Source: Bog-473 sp963840245 (lineage in GTDB: Bacteria > Actinomycetota > Acidimicrobiia > Acidimicrobiales > RAAP-2). Taken from it: a stretch of 64,000 bases of DNA. The notes beneath the pieces are model-generated. The model made no database searches. It saw only the letters and a list, made by a program, of their open reading frames with translations, and was not told where the DNA came from. The position numbers and the translations under genes were made by a program. The stretch is taken from positions 178,420-242,419 of the forward strand of contig CAWIYI010000024.1 in the NCBI GenBank assembly GCA_963840245.1. Reading direction: 5' to 3'. Below are positions 1 to 8,439 of this stretch, in pieces. Every line of letters begins with the position of its first letter. Position 1 is the stretch's first letter.

Positions 1-244
1 AGAACGGGGCCGCGACCAGCGTGACCCGGTCCCCGAAGGCGGACAAACGCGCCCGCGCCGCCTCCAATGCGGAGGGATCGCGGTCCAACCCGACGATGCG
101 CAGCGCTGGATACGCCTCGAGCAACGCCGCGGCATGGCCTCCCCCTCCGACGGTCGCGTCGACGACCACTCCAGGGGGCACGGATGCGAACAGCGAGACG
201 ACCTCGTCGCGCAGCACGGGAATGTGTTCGAACGAGTGGGCCAT
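1..244 (-). CDS. rsmH: RsmH, 16S rRNA C1402 N4-methyltransferase, N-terminal part
   Basis: First 81 codons of the SAM-dependent enzyme that N4-methylates C1402 of 16S rRNA; the gene continues past the left edge. Seen: the family opening MAHSFEHIPVLRDEVV, the glycine-rich SAM loop DATVGGGGHAAALL (residues 29-42) and the acidic segment GLDRDPSA (52-59). ATG start. It lies 221 bp downstream of mraZ on the same strand, the usual order at the head of the division and cell wall (dcw) cluster, so ftsL/ftsI-type genes are expected beyond the edge (inference). Confidence 0.93.
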   Translation of the reverse strand, partial: MAHSFEHIPVLRDEVVSLFASVPPGVVVDATVGGGGHAAALLEAYPALRIVGLDRDPSALEAARARLSAFGDRVTLVAAPF

Positions 245-377
245 CTGCAGCCCCCCGGCCGGTGGGTCGAGAGGGAGGTGGAGATCCGAACGACCAACGT
301 GGAGGTGGGTGGAGTGGCCTTCCAGCGCGCCGGTCGAGGAGCTGCACATGGTCCAGTGCGTCCTACGTGTCCTTGTC

Positions 378-401
378 GTCGTGTTCTCGGTCGTGTTCTC
401 G
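378..401. repeat. Tandem 12-bp repeat between mraZ and rsmH
   Basis: Two perfect copies of GTCGTGTTCTCG (378-389, 390-401), followed by a degraded third copy. They lie in the 221-bp mraZ-rsmH gap. On the minus strand they read CGAGAACACGAC twice. No coding or terminator role is evident. Confidence 0.75.
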
Positions 402-465
402 GTCCTGTCGTGTGTCCTTTCTGTTGGAACTTGGGTCCAGTCGATCGTCGTGGCGGCCGCGGCCG

Positions 466-882
466 CTAGTCCTCGTCCTCCAGCAGCCAGCTTTCCTCTG
501 GCAGCACCCGCTCCGCCCACGCCGCCGGATTCCACAGCTCGACACGGTCGATGGCTCCGTGCACGAGTACCTCGGCGTCGAGCCGGGCGAACGTCCGCAG
601 GTGGGCGGGAATCGGCATGCGCCCCTGCCGATCGATTTCGACCTCGGCGGAGTTCGACGCCCAGATACGGGCCCGGTTGCGATCCGCCCGACCCGCGTCT
701 GCCTTCGCCTGCATGCTGTCCATCCGCCGCTCGAATTCGCCTGGTGTCCACAACGCCAGGCAACCCTCTGAGTTCTGGGTGAGATAGCCGCCCCGCTCGA
801 ATTGGCCGCGGAACTTCGCGGGCAGGATCACCCTGCCCTTCGTGTCGAGCGAATGCTCGTATCTCCCTACGAAGCCTGCCAC
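466..882 (-). CDS. mraZ: MraZ, transcriptional regulator of the dcw cluster
   Basis: 138-residue DNA-binding protein, typical family length, that autoregulates the division/cell wall operon. It has two SpoVT-AbrB half-domains, each with the hallmark DxxGR-(I/M)P core: LDTKGRVILPAKFR (12-25) and IDRQGRMPIPAHLR (83-96). GTG start, with a GGGAG about ten bases upstream. First gene of the cluster, followed by rsmH. The upstream region carries direct AGTGG repeats that fit the known MraZ operator (separate entry). A short acidic tail (LEDED) ends the protein. Confidence 0.96.
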   Translation of the reverse strand: MAGFVGRYEHSLDTKGRVILPAKFRGQFERGGYLTQNSEGCLALWTPGEFERRMDSMQAKADAGRADRNRARIWASNSAEVEIDRQGRMPIPAHLRTFARLDAEVLVHGAIDRVELWNPAAWAERVLPEESWLLEDED

Positions 883-936
883 CAGCTGTATCTCCCACGA
901 CGCTCCCTGGCTTGCGTCCTCTGACGCCCCGTCACA

Positions 937-971
937 CCACTGCGCGCCACTTTACGCCCTTTTCCTCCACT
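937..971 (-). promoter_or_regulatory. MraZ box: AGTGG direct repeats, 10-bp phase
   Basis: On the minus strand, AGTGG occurs at 971-967, 951-947 and 941-937. A degenerate copy (AAGGG, 961-957) fills the missing 10-bp register, giving four boxes on one helix face, 55 bp ahead of the mraZ start. MraZ operators known in other bacteria are three or four short GTG-containing direct repeats spaced by 10 bp, so autoregulation is the natural reading. Confidence 0.82.
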
Positions 972-1178
972 GCACAACCACAATGACCCCCGGCAACCCA
1001 AAAGCAACCACCTCCCCTTCTCGGTGCCCCACCTCGGGTGTGCCGAGCGCCCTTTGGGAGGCAGGCCGCGGTGATCCGCCGGACCATCGCCGGCGGCCGG
1101 GCCTCGGACCGGCCCTCACGGCGAAGACACCCACCGAGCGCCGTGCCGGCGGACCCGTTCCGGCCGCGCCGGGGTCGC

Positions 1179-1226
1179 AGAAAGAAGAGGAAGAAAGGAA
1201 AGAGGAGGAAGAAGGGGAAGAAAGAG
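1179..1226 (+). other. 48-nt uninterrupted polypurine tract
   Basis: Every base from 1179 to 1226 is A or G, built from GAA/GGA-like units, inside otherwise GC-rich DNA. The opposite strand is polypyrimidine and lies in the mraZ-proximal upstream region. Such tracts can form triplex (H-) DNA; no function is demonstrated here. Confidence 0.85.
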
Positions 1227-1251
1227 CCGACGCCGTCACGCCAAAGGCTGC

Positions 1252-1302
1252 GTCATCCCGAGAGCGGAGTTATCCCGAAGGCGGCGTCATCCCGAAGGTA
1301 GA
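1252..1302. repeat. 17-bp tandem repeat, three copies, over a gene 3' end
   Basis: Units start at 1252, 1269 and 1286, each beginning GT(C/T)ATCCCGA, with the last seven bases diverging. The lipoate ligase-like gene's stop codon (1270-1272) lies inside the second copy, and its last residues (TFGMTPPSG) are encoded by the repeat. Copy-number change would alter the C-terminus. Confidence 0.8.
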
Positions 1303-1968
1303 AAACGAGTCCAGCAACGCCGCTCGGACGCGGTCGAGATCGGCGGCCGGCGGGTCGAGCTCGGCCAGACCGATCGCCATCGGCGCCAGGTCGCGCGCCA
1401 GCTCGTCGCGCGCCTGCTCGTCCACCTCCATGAGCGCCAGCATCGGCACGGGATCCCAGCGCAGGTACGCGCAGGATGAGAACAGCGCCCCCTCCCGCGC
1501 CCGCCACTGCGAGAGCCCGACCACCTTGCTCGCGCCGCGGAACACCTCACCGGGCCCGCGACCCGCGAAGCACACGAGGTCCCCGAGGTCGCCCGGTATC
1601 GATCGTCCGGCGTGCACGTCGAAGCCCGGCTGGTCGGGCCGGCCCCCGGTATCCGCCAACGCCTCCATCCACCACGCCCCGACCCACTCGGCGGCGGCTG
1701 ACACGTCGGCCACCCACAGCGGGTCGTCCCGCGGTAGCCAGGCGTCGAGCCACAGCTGTTCGCCCGGGGCGAGATAGACGGCTCCTCCCCCGCCGCGCCG
1801 CCGTTCGAGCCGCACGCCTCGCTCCCGCATCGCAACGCGGCCGACGAGTTCGGTCGGCTGCGTGCTCCCGAGCACGAGGGTGGGTCCTGCCACGTCACGG
1901 GCCACGGCCAGCCGCCGCGGCTCGGCCCGGAATTGCTCGACGTCGAAGAGAGAGGAGGAAGTGGGCAA
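1270..1968 (-). CDS. Lipoate-protein ligase A family protein
   Basis: 232 residues of the BPL/LplA/LipB fold, which transfers lipoate (or octanoate) to a lysine of acceptor domains. Seen: LVLGSTQ (31-37) followed by the family hallmark RRRGGGGAVYL (56-66), matching the RRxGGGAVYH loop of LplA enzymes, though the usual His is Leu here. Start is TTG, overlapping the end of the HNH gene region by close coupling; a later start would remove the conserved N-terminal strand. The C-terminus lies in a tandem repeat. Substrate and true ligase activity are not settled. Confidence 0.72.
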   Translation of the reverse strand: MPTSSSLFDVEQFRAEPRRLAVARDVAGPTLVLGSTQPTELVGRVAMRERGVRLERRRGGGGAVYLAPGEQLWLDAWLPRDDPLWVADVSAAAEWVGAWWMEALADTGGRPDQPGFDVHAGRSIPGDLGDLVCFAGRGPGEVFRGASKVVGLSQWRAREGALFSSCAYLRWDPVPMLALMEVDEQARDELARDLAPMAIGLAELDPPAADLDRVRAALLDSFSTFGMTPPSG

Positions 1969-1971
1969 ACC

Positions 1972-2478
1972 TCAGGAGGCCGCGGCGAGATACGGCTCCC
2001 ACAACGGGTCCACGTCCGCCAGGTGCCGCAACCGCCAGAGATGCCCGTCCGGTGGAGCCGGCTTCACGCTGAGCGTCCAACCCAACTCGGAGAGCAACTG
2101 GTCCGCCTTGACGAGGTTGTCGCGCTTGCAGGCGGCCACCACGTTGGACCAGTCGTGGGTGCCGCCCCGGCTGCGCGGGATCACGTGATCGATGGTGTCG
2201 GCGGGCTGCGAGCAGTAGACGCAGAGCCCGCCGTCGCGTCGCAGCACCGATCGCCGGGTCACGGGCGGCGTGCGCGCCCAACGCGGGATACGCACCATGT
2301 GCGAGAGGCGCACGATCGACGGCACGTCGATGTTGAGCCGCGCGGAATGGAAGACCGTGCAGTCCTCGCGGATGGCGACCGCCTCCGCGCGGCCCGCGAG
2401 CATGAGAACGACGGCACGGCGATCCGAGACGAGGGCAAGCGGCTCGTAGGTCGCATTGAGGAGGAGCACCCGCTCCAT
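1972..2478 (-). CDS. HNH endonuclease family protein
   Basis: 168-residue protein of the small HNH nuclease family widespread in Actinobacteria; its biological role is not established. N-terminal part MERVLLLNATYEPLALV is typical. The nuclease motif is at the C-terminal half: CVYC (86-89, zinc ligands), DHVIPRSRGG (97-106, first His), W-SNVVAAC (110-117) and KRDN. ATG start. It is 12 bp after a conserved small protein and 3 bp before the lipoate ligase-like gene, so these form one minus-strand unit. Confidence 0.9.
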   Translation of the reverse strand: MERVLLLNATYEPLALVSDRRAVVLMLAGRAEAVAIREDCTVFHSARLNIDVPSIVRLSHMVRIPRWARTPPVTRRSVLRRDGGLCVYCSQPADTIDHVIPRSRGGTHDWSNVVAACKRDNLVKADQLLSELGWTLSVKPAPPDGHLWRLRHLADVDPLWEPYLAAAS

Positions 2479-2490
2479 ATCCCCGAGAGG

Positions 2491-2802
2491 CTATCCGCGG
2501 TGGGGCCGGGACCTCTGACACCAGCGAAGGAACGCCACCACGTCCTCTGGGGTCAACTCCCCCGTGTCTCCGTCCCCGCCGTACGCCGTGACGAGCCGGA
2601 ATCGCCAGTAGGCCTCCCCTGGGAGCGGAACGAACGGTGGCCGGCGCCACCACCCGCGTCGGGCCATCCGCCTCGTAGCGCCCGCGGCGGCCCACCACAG
2701 CCCGGGGCGGGGCACGACGGCACGCGCCACCGCCAAGGCGCCCCGACCCCACGCCGTACGGCCGATACCCGCGCCGCTCACGCCACGACACCCGCGCCGC
2801 AC
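2491..2802 (-). CDS. Conserved actinobacterial small protein of unknown function
   Basis: 103 residues. An Arg/Ala-rich N-terminus leads to RRGWWRRPPFVPLPGEAYWR (from about 48), then FRLVTAYGGDGD and PEDVVAFLRWCQ. I recall this Trp/Pro-rich block followed by YGGDG as a conserved actinobacterial family without an assigned role. The N-terminal portion is weakly supported and overlaps the preceding ROK gene by 25 bp; a later start is possible. It sits 12 bp ahead of the HNH gene. Confidence 0.6.
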   Translation of the reverse strand: MRRGCRGVSGAGIGRTAWGRGALAVARAVVPRPGLWWAAAGATRRMARRGWWRRPPFVPLPGEAYWRFRLVTAYGGDGDTGELTPEDVVAFLRWCQRSRPHRG

Positions 2803-3667
2803 AAACCGACCCGGGCGGCACCGACGAGCGGGCCGCGGTCACCCAGACCGCCCGGCACGACCCGTGCCCCTCGGGCGAACTCGATGCGGCACAGCACGTC
2901 CATCTCCGCCTGGGCCGCCCGGAAGAAGGGCTCCCCGAAACCCAGGGCAACCGATCCGCTCACCACGGCGAGCGAGAGGTCCAGCAGCACCACCGCCGTC
3001 GCCAGCGCGCGACCGACGAGGGTTCCGGTTCTCTCGATCCATTCAGGAGGCGCCACCCGGGCCGGCTCGGCCGGTCAGCGCCTCCAACGCGGTCCCCGAT
3101 GCCTCCGCCTCGAGACAGCCCCGGCTGCCGCACGAACAGACGCGGCCGTCCGGGACGACGACGACGTGGCCGATGTGGCCGGCGTTCCCGAGCCGCCCGT
3201 TGAGCAGCCTCCCGTCGAGCACGATGCCGCCGCCGATGCCGGTCGACACCACCAGGGCGATGTAATCCGCATACCCGACCGCCGCGCCGACCCAGCCCTC
3301 GCCCAACGCGAGGGCCTTGGCGTCGTTGTCGACGAACGTCGGGAGCCCGGTCAACCCGGCCAGGCGGCGCCCGCAGGGGGAATGCTCTCCACCCTGCGAT
3401 GTTCAACGGCGACACCTCGGCCCCGCCGGGACTCATCGGCCCCCCGCACCCGCTGCCGCAGACGACGAGGCGGTCCCCCGTGCCCACACGGCCGACAACC
3501 CCTTCCACCAGGCCGGCCAGGTCGTTCCAGAGGTCCTCGGCGTCGTCGGGACCCCTCGACGCCCGGGTTGGTCGCATCGCCCGCTCGACCAGGGAGCCGT
3601 CGAGGCCGACGAGGCCGGCGGCCATTTTTGTGCCGCCGATGTCGACGGCGAGTGCGAGGTCTGCCAC
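2778..3667 (-). pseudogene. ROK family sugar kinase/regulator, broken by two frame changes
   Basis: Reads as one ROK protein (about 290 residues) spread over three frames. First part (3667 to about 3385): DIGGTKMAAGLVG phosphate loop and SPLNIAGWRAFPL. Second (about 3385 to 3050): TGLPTFVDNDAKALALGE, STGIGGGIVLDG and the zinc motif VCSCGSRGCLEAEASG. Third (about 3050 to 2778): PPEWIERTGTLVGRALATAV through LGDRGPLVGAARVGL. Each junction needs a single-base correction, and no residues appear lost. ROK proteins are usually glucokinases or related kinases; no DNA-binding domain is present. GTG start with no SD but a -10-like AACAAT six bases upstream. Assembly error or true pseudogene are both possible. 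Confidence 0.8.
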
Positions 3668-3751
3668 GGAAGGATTGTTACCTCGGCCCGGATCCCCACC
3701 GCGGCACCCTCGGCGCCGGATCAGCGGGGCCGACGACGCCCCGCACGATGT

Positions 3752-4153
3752 TCAGCCGTCGCGCCGGTGGAAGCGGGAGCGGAACCAGTCGCGGGCGTCG
3801 CTCACGGCACCCTCGATCCCGTTGGCAGCGCCGGCGGACTTCGACTCCCCGTCCTTCGATCGCCTCAGGTCGTGCCACCCCGCCCGCCCCATGCGGCGCA
3901 GATTGCGCTCGAACCACACCGCGGAGGCGAACATGATCACGACACCGACGAAGCCGGCGATGACGGACTTGCTGTAGAAGGCGACGAGGATGACCACGCC
4001 GATGACAAAGGTCACCGCGGCCCACTTGCAGTAGCGACCGGCATGTCGGTAGACGGTCTCCGAGCGCACCCGCTCGGCGAACTCGGGGTCCTGGCGAACG
4101 AGTGACTCCTCGAGCTCCGCCAGAATGCGCTGTTCGTGATCGGAAAGCGGCAC
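3752..4153 (-). CDS. DUF3040 membrane protein
   Basis: 133 residues with the DUF3040 opening VPLSDHEQRILAELEESL, DPEFAERV, then two adjacent membrane segments (WAAVTFVIGVVILVAFY and a following hydrophobic stretch) and a basic C-terminal tail. GTG start at 4153 chosen because it begins the conserved block and has AAGGTG just upstream; the longer open frame to 4333 is Ser/Gly/Arg-rich and unlikely coding. The family is actinobacterial, often near mraZ, with no known function. Confidence 0.85.
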   Translation of the reverse strand: MPLSDHEQRILAELEESLVRQDPEFAERVRSETVYRHAGRYCKWAAVTFVIGVVILVAFYSKSVIAGFVGVVIMFASAVWFERNLRRMGRAGWHDLRRSKDGESKSAGAANGIEGAVSDARDWFRSRFHRRDG

Positions 4154-4397
4154 TACACCTTGCCCCCTGGGATCTCCACATCCATCTGCGGCACATGTTG
4201 GCACGCCCTGAGGGCGCGGACAATGTGAATGTGCCCCTTCGTGCCTGCCCGAACGGCTGTCTCCACCGCTCTGCAGCTTAGAACCAGACGCCACCGATGC
4301 GAACGCGGTCATCAACTTGTCATGTCGCGCCACAGGTCCCGCCCAGATGTCCGGACGACCCCGCCGGGCCGCCGGGCCGGCTCCCCGGGGTCGGCCC

Positions 4398-4679
4398 TTA
4401 CTCCTCCGCCTTGGGCTTGCGCCGCATGATCAGGGCCGTGACCAGAGCCCCGAGCAGGCCCGAGATCACGATCACGAGGATCAGGGGCGCCTGGCGGTGG
4501 AAGACCCAGAAGTCGATCCGGACCTTCCCGAAGTTGGCCAGGGCGAACCAGCCCAGGAGAATTCCAACCACGGCGACGCCCACCAGCCGGACCTGCTGCC
4601 TACGGTCGACAGCCTTGCGCCCACCCCCATCGTCCGACTCCGGGGAATGGGCCTCCGAGTGCACCGGGCGTCTCGCCAC
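4398..4679 (-). CDS. LapA-domain (DUF1049) small membrane protein
   Basis: 93 residues: a charged N-terminus, then two membrane spans (VRLVGVAVVGILLGWFALAN and LILVIVISGLLGALVTALIM) separated by the signature VRIDFWVFHRQAPL, and a Lys/Glu tail. This is the LapA/DUF1049 architecture, a widespread inner-membrane protein of unclear role in Actinobacteria. GTG start; CAGAAT lies six bases upstream, suggesting a leaderless transcript. Divergent from the acyl-CoA ligase. Confidence 0.85.
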   Translation of the reverse strand: MARRPVHSEAHSPESDDGGGRKAVDRRQQVRLVGVAVVGILLGWFALANFGKVRIDFWVFHRQAPLILVIVISGLLGALVTALIMRRKPKAEE

Positions 4680-4774
4680 ACAGCCATTCTGCCTCGCCGG
4701 CGCCTCGTCGGCGCGGCAAGCCCGCGCCGACCCTGCCGCCAGCTGCTATGAGAGTGCTCCCAGAAGGAGAGGTC

Positions 4775-6337
4775 ATGACCACGAGCGAGATCCTGACCGG
4801 CGCCCGCACCATGTGGGAGCTGGTCGACCGGCGGGCGCAGGCGTCGCCGGGCCATCCCATGCTGATCGCGGCGGGCGGGGAGACCGTCACGTTCGGCCAA
4901 TTCCGTGACCGGGTCGAGCGGGTCGCCGCCGGCCTGCACGGCTTGGGCGTCACGACCGGCTCGGTCGTCTCGTGGCAGCTCCCGACCCAGATCGACACCG
5001 TGGTCCTGTCCATCGCGCTCGCACGCCTGGGCGCCGTCCAGAACCCGATCATCCACCTCTACCGCGAGCGTGAGGTGGGCTTCGCCCTCCGCCAGACCGG
5101 GGCCGAACTGTTCGTCATCCGCGCCACCTGGCGGGACATCGACTTCGCCGGCATCGCCGAGCGCGCACTGGCCGACGCCCCCGCCCGGCCCACCATCCTC
5201 CGCATCGACGGCGGCCTCCCCGAAGGCGACCCTGCCGTGCTGCCCCCGCCGCCCCTGGGGACATCCGCGGAGGACGCCCCCGTTCGTTGGATCTACTACA
5301 CGTCGGGTTCCACCGCCGACCCCAAGGGCGTCCAGCACACCGACCAGACGCTGATCGCCGGCGGTTGGGGCCTGGCCCGCGCCCTCGACATGGGGCCCGA
5401 CGACGTCGGCTCCGTCGCCTTCCCCTTCTCGCACATCGCCGGCCCCGACTATCTGGTGACGATGCTGTCCATGGGGTTCCCGGCGATCCTGGTCGAGGCC
5501 TTCTCGGCGCCGACCGTCCTCCCGCTGTTCCGCCAGCACGGTGCGACCATGGTGGGAGGGAGCACCGCGTTCTACGTGGCGTACCTCGCCGAGCAGCGCA
5601 AGACCCCGACGGAACCGATCCTGCCCACCCTCCGCCTCATGTCCGGAGGCGGAGCGGCCAAACCCCCCGAGGTCCACTACGAGGTACGCGACGAGATCGG
5701 CGGACGCGGCGTCGTCCACGGCTATGGCATGACCGAGGTGCCGATGATCTCCAACGGCTCGCCGCACGACACCGACGAGCAGTTGGCCAACACCGACGGC
5801 AAGCCCGTGGAGGGAGCCGACGTCCGCATCGTGACCCTCGACGGCCGGATCGCCGACCTCGACGAGGAGGGCGAGGTGCGGGTCAAGGGTCCGATGGTCT
5901 TCCACGGCTACACCGACCCCACTCTGGACGCCGACGCCTTCGACGAGGACGGCTACTTCCGCACCGGCGACCTGGGCCGGTTGCGAGCCGACGGACATCT
6001 GTGCCTGACGGGCCGCCTGAAGGACGTGATCGTCCGCAAGGGGGAGAACATCAGCGCCAAGGAGATCGAGGACCTGCTCTACACCCACCCGAGGGTGATC
6101 GAGGTCGCCGTCATCGGGCTCCCCGACCCGGACCGGGGCGAACGGGTCTGCGCGGTCGTGCAGCTCGCCGAGAACGCCGAGGGGCTCGAGCTGGCTGACG
6201 TGGCCTCGTTCTGCCGGAACGCCGGCCTCATGACCCAGAAGATCCCCGAGCAGCTCGAGCTCCGCACCGACTGGCCCCGGGCGGGCACCGGAAAGATCGT
6301 CAAGAAGTCCCTCCGCGACGAGTACGTCGCCCGGTGA
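4775..6337 (+). CDS. AMP-binding acyl-CoA ligase (FadD/cyclohexanecarboxylate-CoA ligase type)
   Basis: 520-residue ANL-superfamily enzyme that adenylates a carboxylic acid and forms its CoA thioester. Motifs: P-loop YYTSGSTADPKGVQ, GYGMTEVP (A5), YFRTGDLGRLRADG and GRLKDVIVRKGENISAKE (A7-A8 hinge), and PRAGTGKIVKKSL with the catalytic lysine near the C-terminus. ATG 4775 is preferred over 4748 because AAGGAG lies at 4764-4769. Resembles ligases acting on alicyclic, steroid-derived or medium-chain acids; substrate unknown. Its stop overlaps the phosphatase start by four bases. Confidence 0.92.
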   Translation: MTTSEILTGARTMWELVDRRAQASPGHPMLIAAGGETVTFGQFRDRVERVAAGLHGLGVTTGSVVSWQLPTQIDTVVLSIALARLGAVQNPIIHLYREREVGFALRQTGAELFVIRATWRDIDFAGIAERALADAPARPTILRIDGGLPEGDPAVLPPPPLGTSAEDAPVRWIYYTSGSTADPKGVQHTDQTLIAGGWGLARALDMGPDDVGSVAFPFSHIAGPDYLVTMLSMGFPAILVEAFSAPTVLPLFRQHGATMVGGSTAFYVAYLAEQRKTPTEPILPTLRLMSGGGAAKPPEVHYEVRDEIGGRGVVHGYGMTEVPMISNGSPHDTDEQLANTDGKPVEGADVRIVTLDGRIADLDEEGEVRVKGPMVFHGYTDPTLDADAFDEDGYFRTGDLGRLRADGHLCLTGRLKDVIVRKGENISAKEIEDLLYTHPRVIEVAVIGLPDPDRGERVCAVVQLAENAEGLELADVASFCRNAGLMTQKIPEQLELRTDWPRAGTGKIVKKSLRDEYVAR

Positions 6338-6897
6338 GCTCCGCCCGTCGCAGTCGGGGCCTCGTCGTCCCGCCGGGACCGCTCGGCGACCGGCCGTACC
6401 GCATCGTCTTCGTGTGCACCGGGAACATCTGCCGCTCCCCCATGGCCGAGGTCATCACCCGGTCTCTGGCGGCGTCGACCGCGCTGGCCGACGGCACCAC
6501 GTTGGCGGGGCAGCTCGACGTGCGCAGCGCCGGAACCGGCCCTTGGCACGAGGGCGAGCCCATGCACCCGCTGGCCCGGACGGCGCTCGCTCGGGCCGGC
6601 CTCCCGGACCACGGGCATATCGCCCATCAGATCATGTCCTCTGAGCTGGGCAACATCGACCTCATGGTCTCCCTCGACCGGCGCCATCAGCAGACCCTGC
6701 GCGGTCTCGGCGCCGATCCCGGCCGCCTGGCTCTCCTCAGAGCCTTCGACGCCACCTCGGGCGCCGCCGCCGACGTGCCGGACCCGTATTACGGCGACGA
6801 TGCGGTCTTCGACGAATGCCGCGACCTGATCGCGGCCGGCTGTGCCGGCCTCGTCGACTCCCTGACGACCTACTGGGACAGCCTCTGGGCGGCCTAG
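6334..6897 (+). CDS. Low-molecular-weight protein tyrosine phosphatase
   Basis: 187 residues of the LMW-PTP/arsenate reductase fold. Catalytic loop CTGNICRS (28-35) fits C-x5-R-S, and the general-acid motif DPYYGDD is near the C-terminus, supporting phosphatase rather than arsenate reductase activity. The N-terminus is about 20 residues longer than usual. GTG start overlaps the ligase stop (GTGA), so translation is probably coupled. Bacterial LMW-PTPs often counter tyrosine kinases of polysaccharide export; no such kinase is seen here. Confidence 0.92.
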   Translation: MSSARRSRGLVVPPGPLGDRPYRIVFVCTGNICRSPMAEVITRSLAASTALADGTTLAGQLDVRSAGTGPWHEGEPMHPLARTALARAGLPDHGHIAHQIMSSELGNIDLMVSLDRRHQQTLRGLGADPGRLALLRAFDATSGAAADVPDPYYGDDAVFDECRDLIAAGCAGLVDSLTTYWDSLWAA

Positions 6898-6995
6898 GGG
6901 GAACACCGAGGTCCCGGGAAGCCCGAGGATCCGCCAGTCACGCGAACCCGCTGATCACAGAGCCCGCCGGCCCAGGGAAGCGCCGGGGTGTGTGA

Positions 6996-7001
6996 CATAG
7001 T
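6996..7001 (+). promoter_or_regulatory. Probable -10 box for leaderless CapA-like gene
   Basis: CATAGT lies exactly six bases before the GTG at 7008, and no SD sequence precedes that codon. The same spacing recurs at several other genes in this window, so transcription probably starts at or next to the start codon. Confidence 0.5.
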
Positions 7002-7007
7002 GCCGAC

Positions 7008-8398
7008 GTGGTCTCACGAAGGGTCATGCGGCGACGTCGCCAGTTCGCCGTGGGAGGCGCACTCCTCCTCGTTTTCCTCGTGATCTATCTCGCGTTCTTC
7101 TCCGGTGGCTCGAGCCCGCCGCCCCCGTCGACGACCCACCAAGCCGTCACCACGGCCGAGCACTTCCCGAAGCATTCCCCGCTCAACCCGGCCTGGAGCG
7201 GAAACGGCCACACCATTACTTTCGGCTTGGGCGGTGACGTCCACTTCGCCGGCATCGTCGGGACGAACCTGGCCAAGAACCCCACGACGGCCCTGGGCAC
7301 CACCATCCCGCAACTCTTCACCGGCGCGCAGGTCCGCATGGTCAATCTCGAGACGGCAGTGACCAACGGAACCTGCCCGGAGCCCCAGAGCAAGCCGTAC
7401 ATCTTCGACGCGCCCGCGTCGGCCTTCACTGCGCTCAAGAGCGCCACCGTCTCGGTGGCCACGGAGGCCAACGATCACGGCTTGGACTGCGGCCCGCAGG
7501 GCCTGTCCCAGAACCTGACCGTCGCGTCCCAGGCGCAGTATCCGATCATCGGCATCGGCAGTACCGCGGCGCAGGCCTTCACGCCCTACCGGGTCACGAT
7601 CGCCGGCCAGCGCGTTGCGATCATCGCGGCGACCCAGGTGATCGCCGACAACCTGGTCGGCACGTGGACGGCGAGCGCCACCCAACCGGGCGTCGCCTCG
7701 GCGATCGACCCCACACAGCTCGTCCGTGAGGTCCAACAGGTGCGTCGCACGGCGGACACCGTGATCGTCTATGTGCACTGGGGCACCGCGACGCAGGCCT
7801 GCCCCAACCCGCAGCAGGAGCCGCTGGCCGAGCAACTCGTCAAGGCGGGGGCAGACATCGTGATCGGCTCCGGTGCCCACGTTCTGCTCGGGGGCGGCTA
7901 TCTCGGCGGCGCGTATGTCGACTACGGCCTGGGCAACTTCGCCTTCTACGACGACACGGCCCCCGAGACCGACAGCGGCGCGCTCGTCATCACCGCCCAA
8001 GGTCGCCACATCACGGGCGCCGTATGGCGTCCGGCCACCATTCTCAACGGGCTCCCGCAGCCGCTGACCGGTGCTCCTGCCACCGCGGCGGTCCAGAGCT
8101 GGAACGCGGCAAGAGGGTGCACGAATCTGTCGGCGACGCCCTCGGCCACCCTGGCCACGATGCAGGGGGAGACGGTGCCCTTCGTGGTGCCGCCTGCACC
8201 GGCCGCCACGACGACGACGGGCCCCCCGACCGGCGGGAGCACCACCACGACGAGCACGACCGCACCAAAGTCCGGCGGAACGACCGGAGGGAACGGGTCG
8301 GGGTCCGGCCCGGCTCCGGCGGCGGCAGAGACACGACGACCACGACGACCGCGCCCGCTTCGACCACCACATCCCCGACGGACAACGCGGGCGGCTGA
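7008..8398 (+). CDS. CapA-like (poly-gamma-glutamate synthesis type) metallophosphatase-fold protein
   Basis: Membrane-anchored protein: basic N-terminus, one membrane span (FAVGGALLLVFLVIYLAFF, about 12-30), then a CapA domain with FGLGGDVHFAG, MVNLETAVTNG, EANDHGLDCG, VYVHWGTAT and GAHVLLGGGYLGGAYVDYGLGNFAF, the calcineurin-like metal-binding pattern of the family. The outer C-terminal tail is Thr/Pro/Gly-rich. In the frame as assembled the tail turns Arg-rich and runs to 8549, overlapping the next gene; a one-base shift near 8310 instead continues the Thr/Ser/Pro tail to a stop at 8396-8398. Role probably in surface polymer metabolism. Confidence 0.85.
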
Positions 8399-8439
8399 CC
8401 GCATCGCCCCGGGCCGAACGGGGCCGGCCAACGGCCCGA

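Larger units (their letters stand above)
883..1269. other. Gene-free region upstream of mraZ
   Basis: 387 bp between mraZ and the lipoate ligase-like gene, both on the minus strand. It holds the MraZ operator repeats (937-971), a 48-nt all-purine tract (1179-1226) and the start of a 17-bp tandem repeat that runs into the neighbouring gene. Open frames here are low-complexity Arg/Glu/Lys strings and are not believable genes. Confidence 0.7.

Noticed and set aside
1933..3936. 667-codon plus-strand open frame
   Set aside because: Antisense to the HNH, small protein, ROK and DUF3040 genes; Arg/Pro/Ala-rich without any motif, a by-product of high GC.
4481..6088. 535-codon minus-strand frame
   Set aside because: Opposite the acyl-CoA ligase, which has full family motifs; the frame is Gly/Val/Asp-rich mirror coding.
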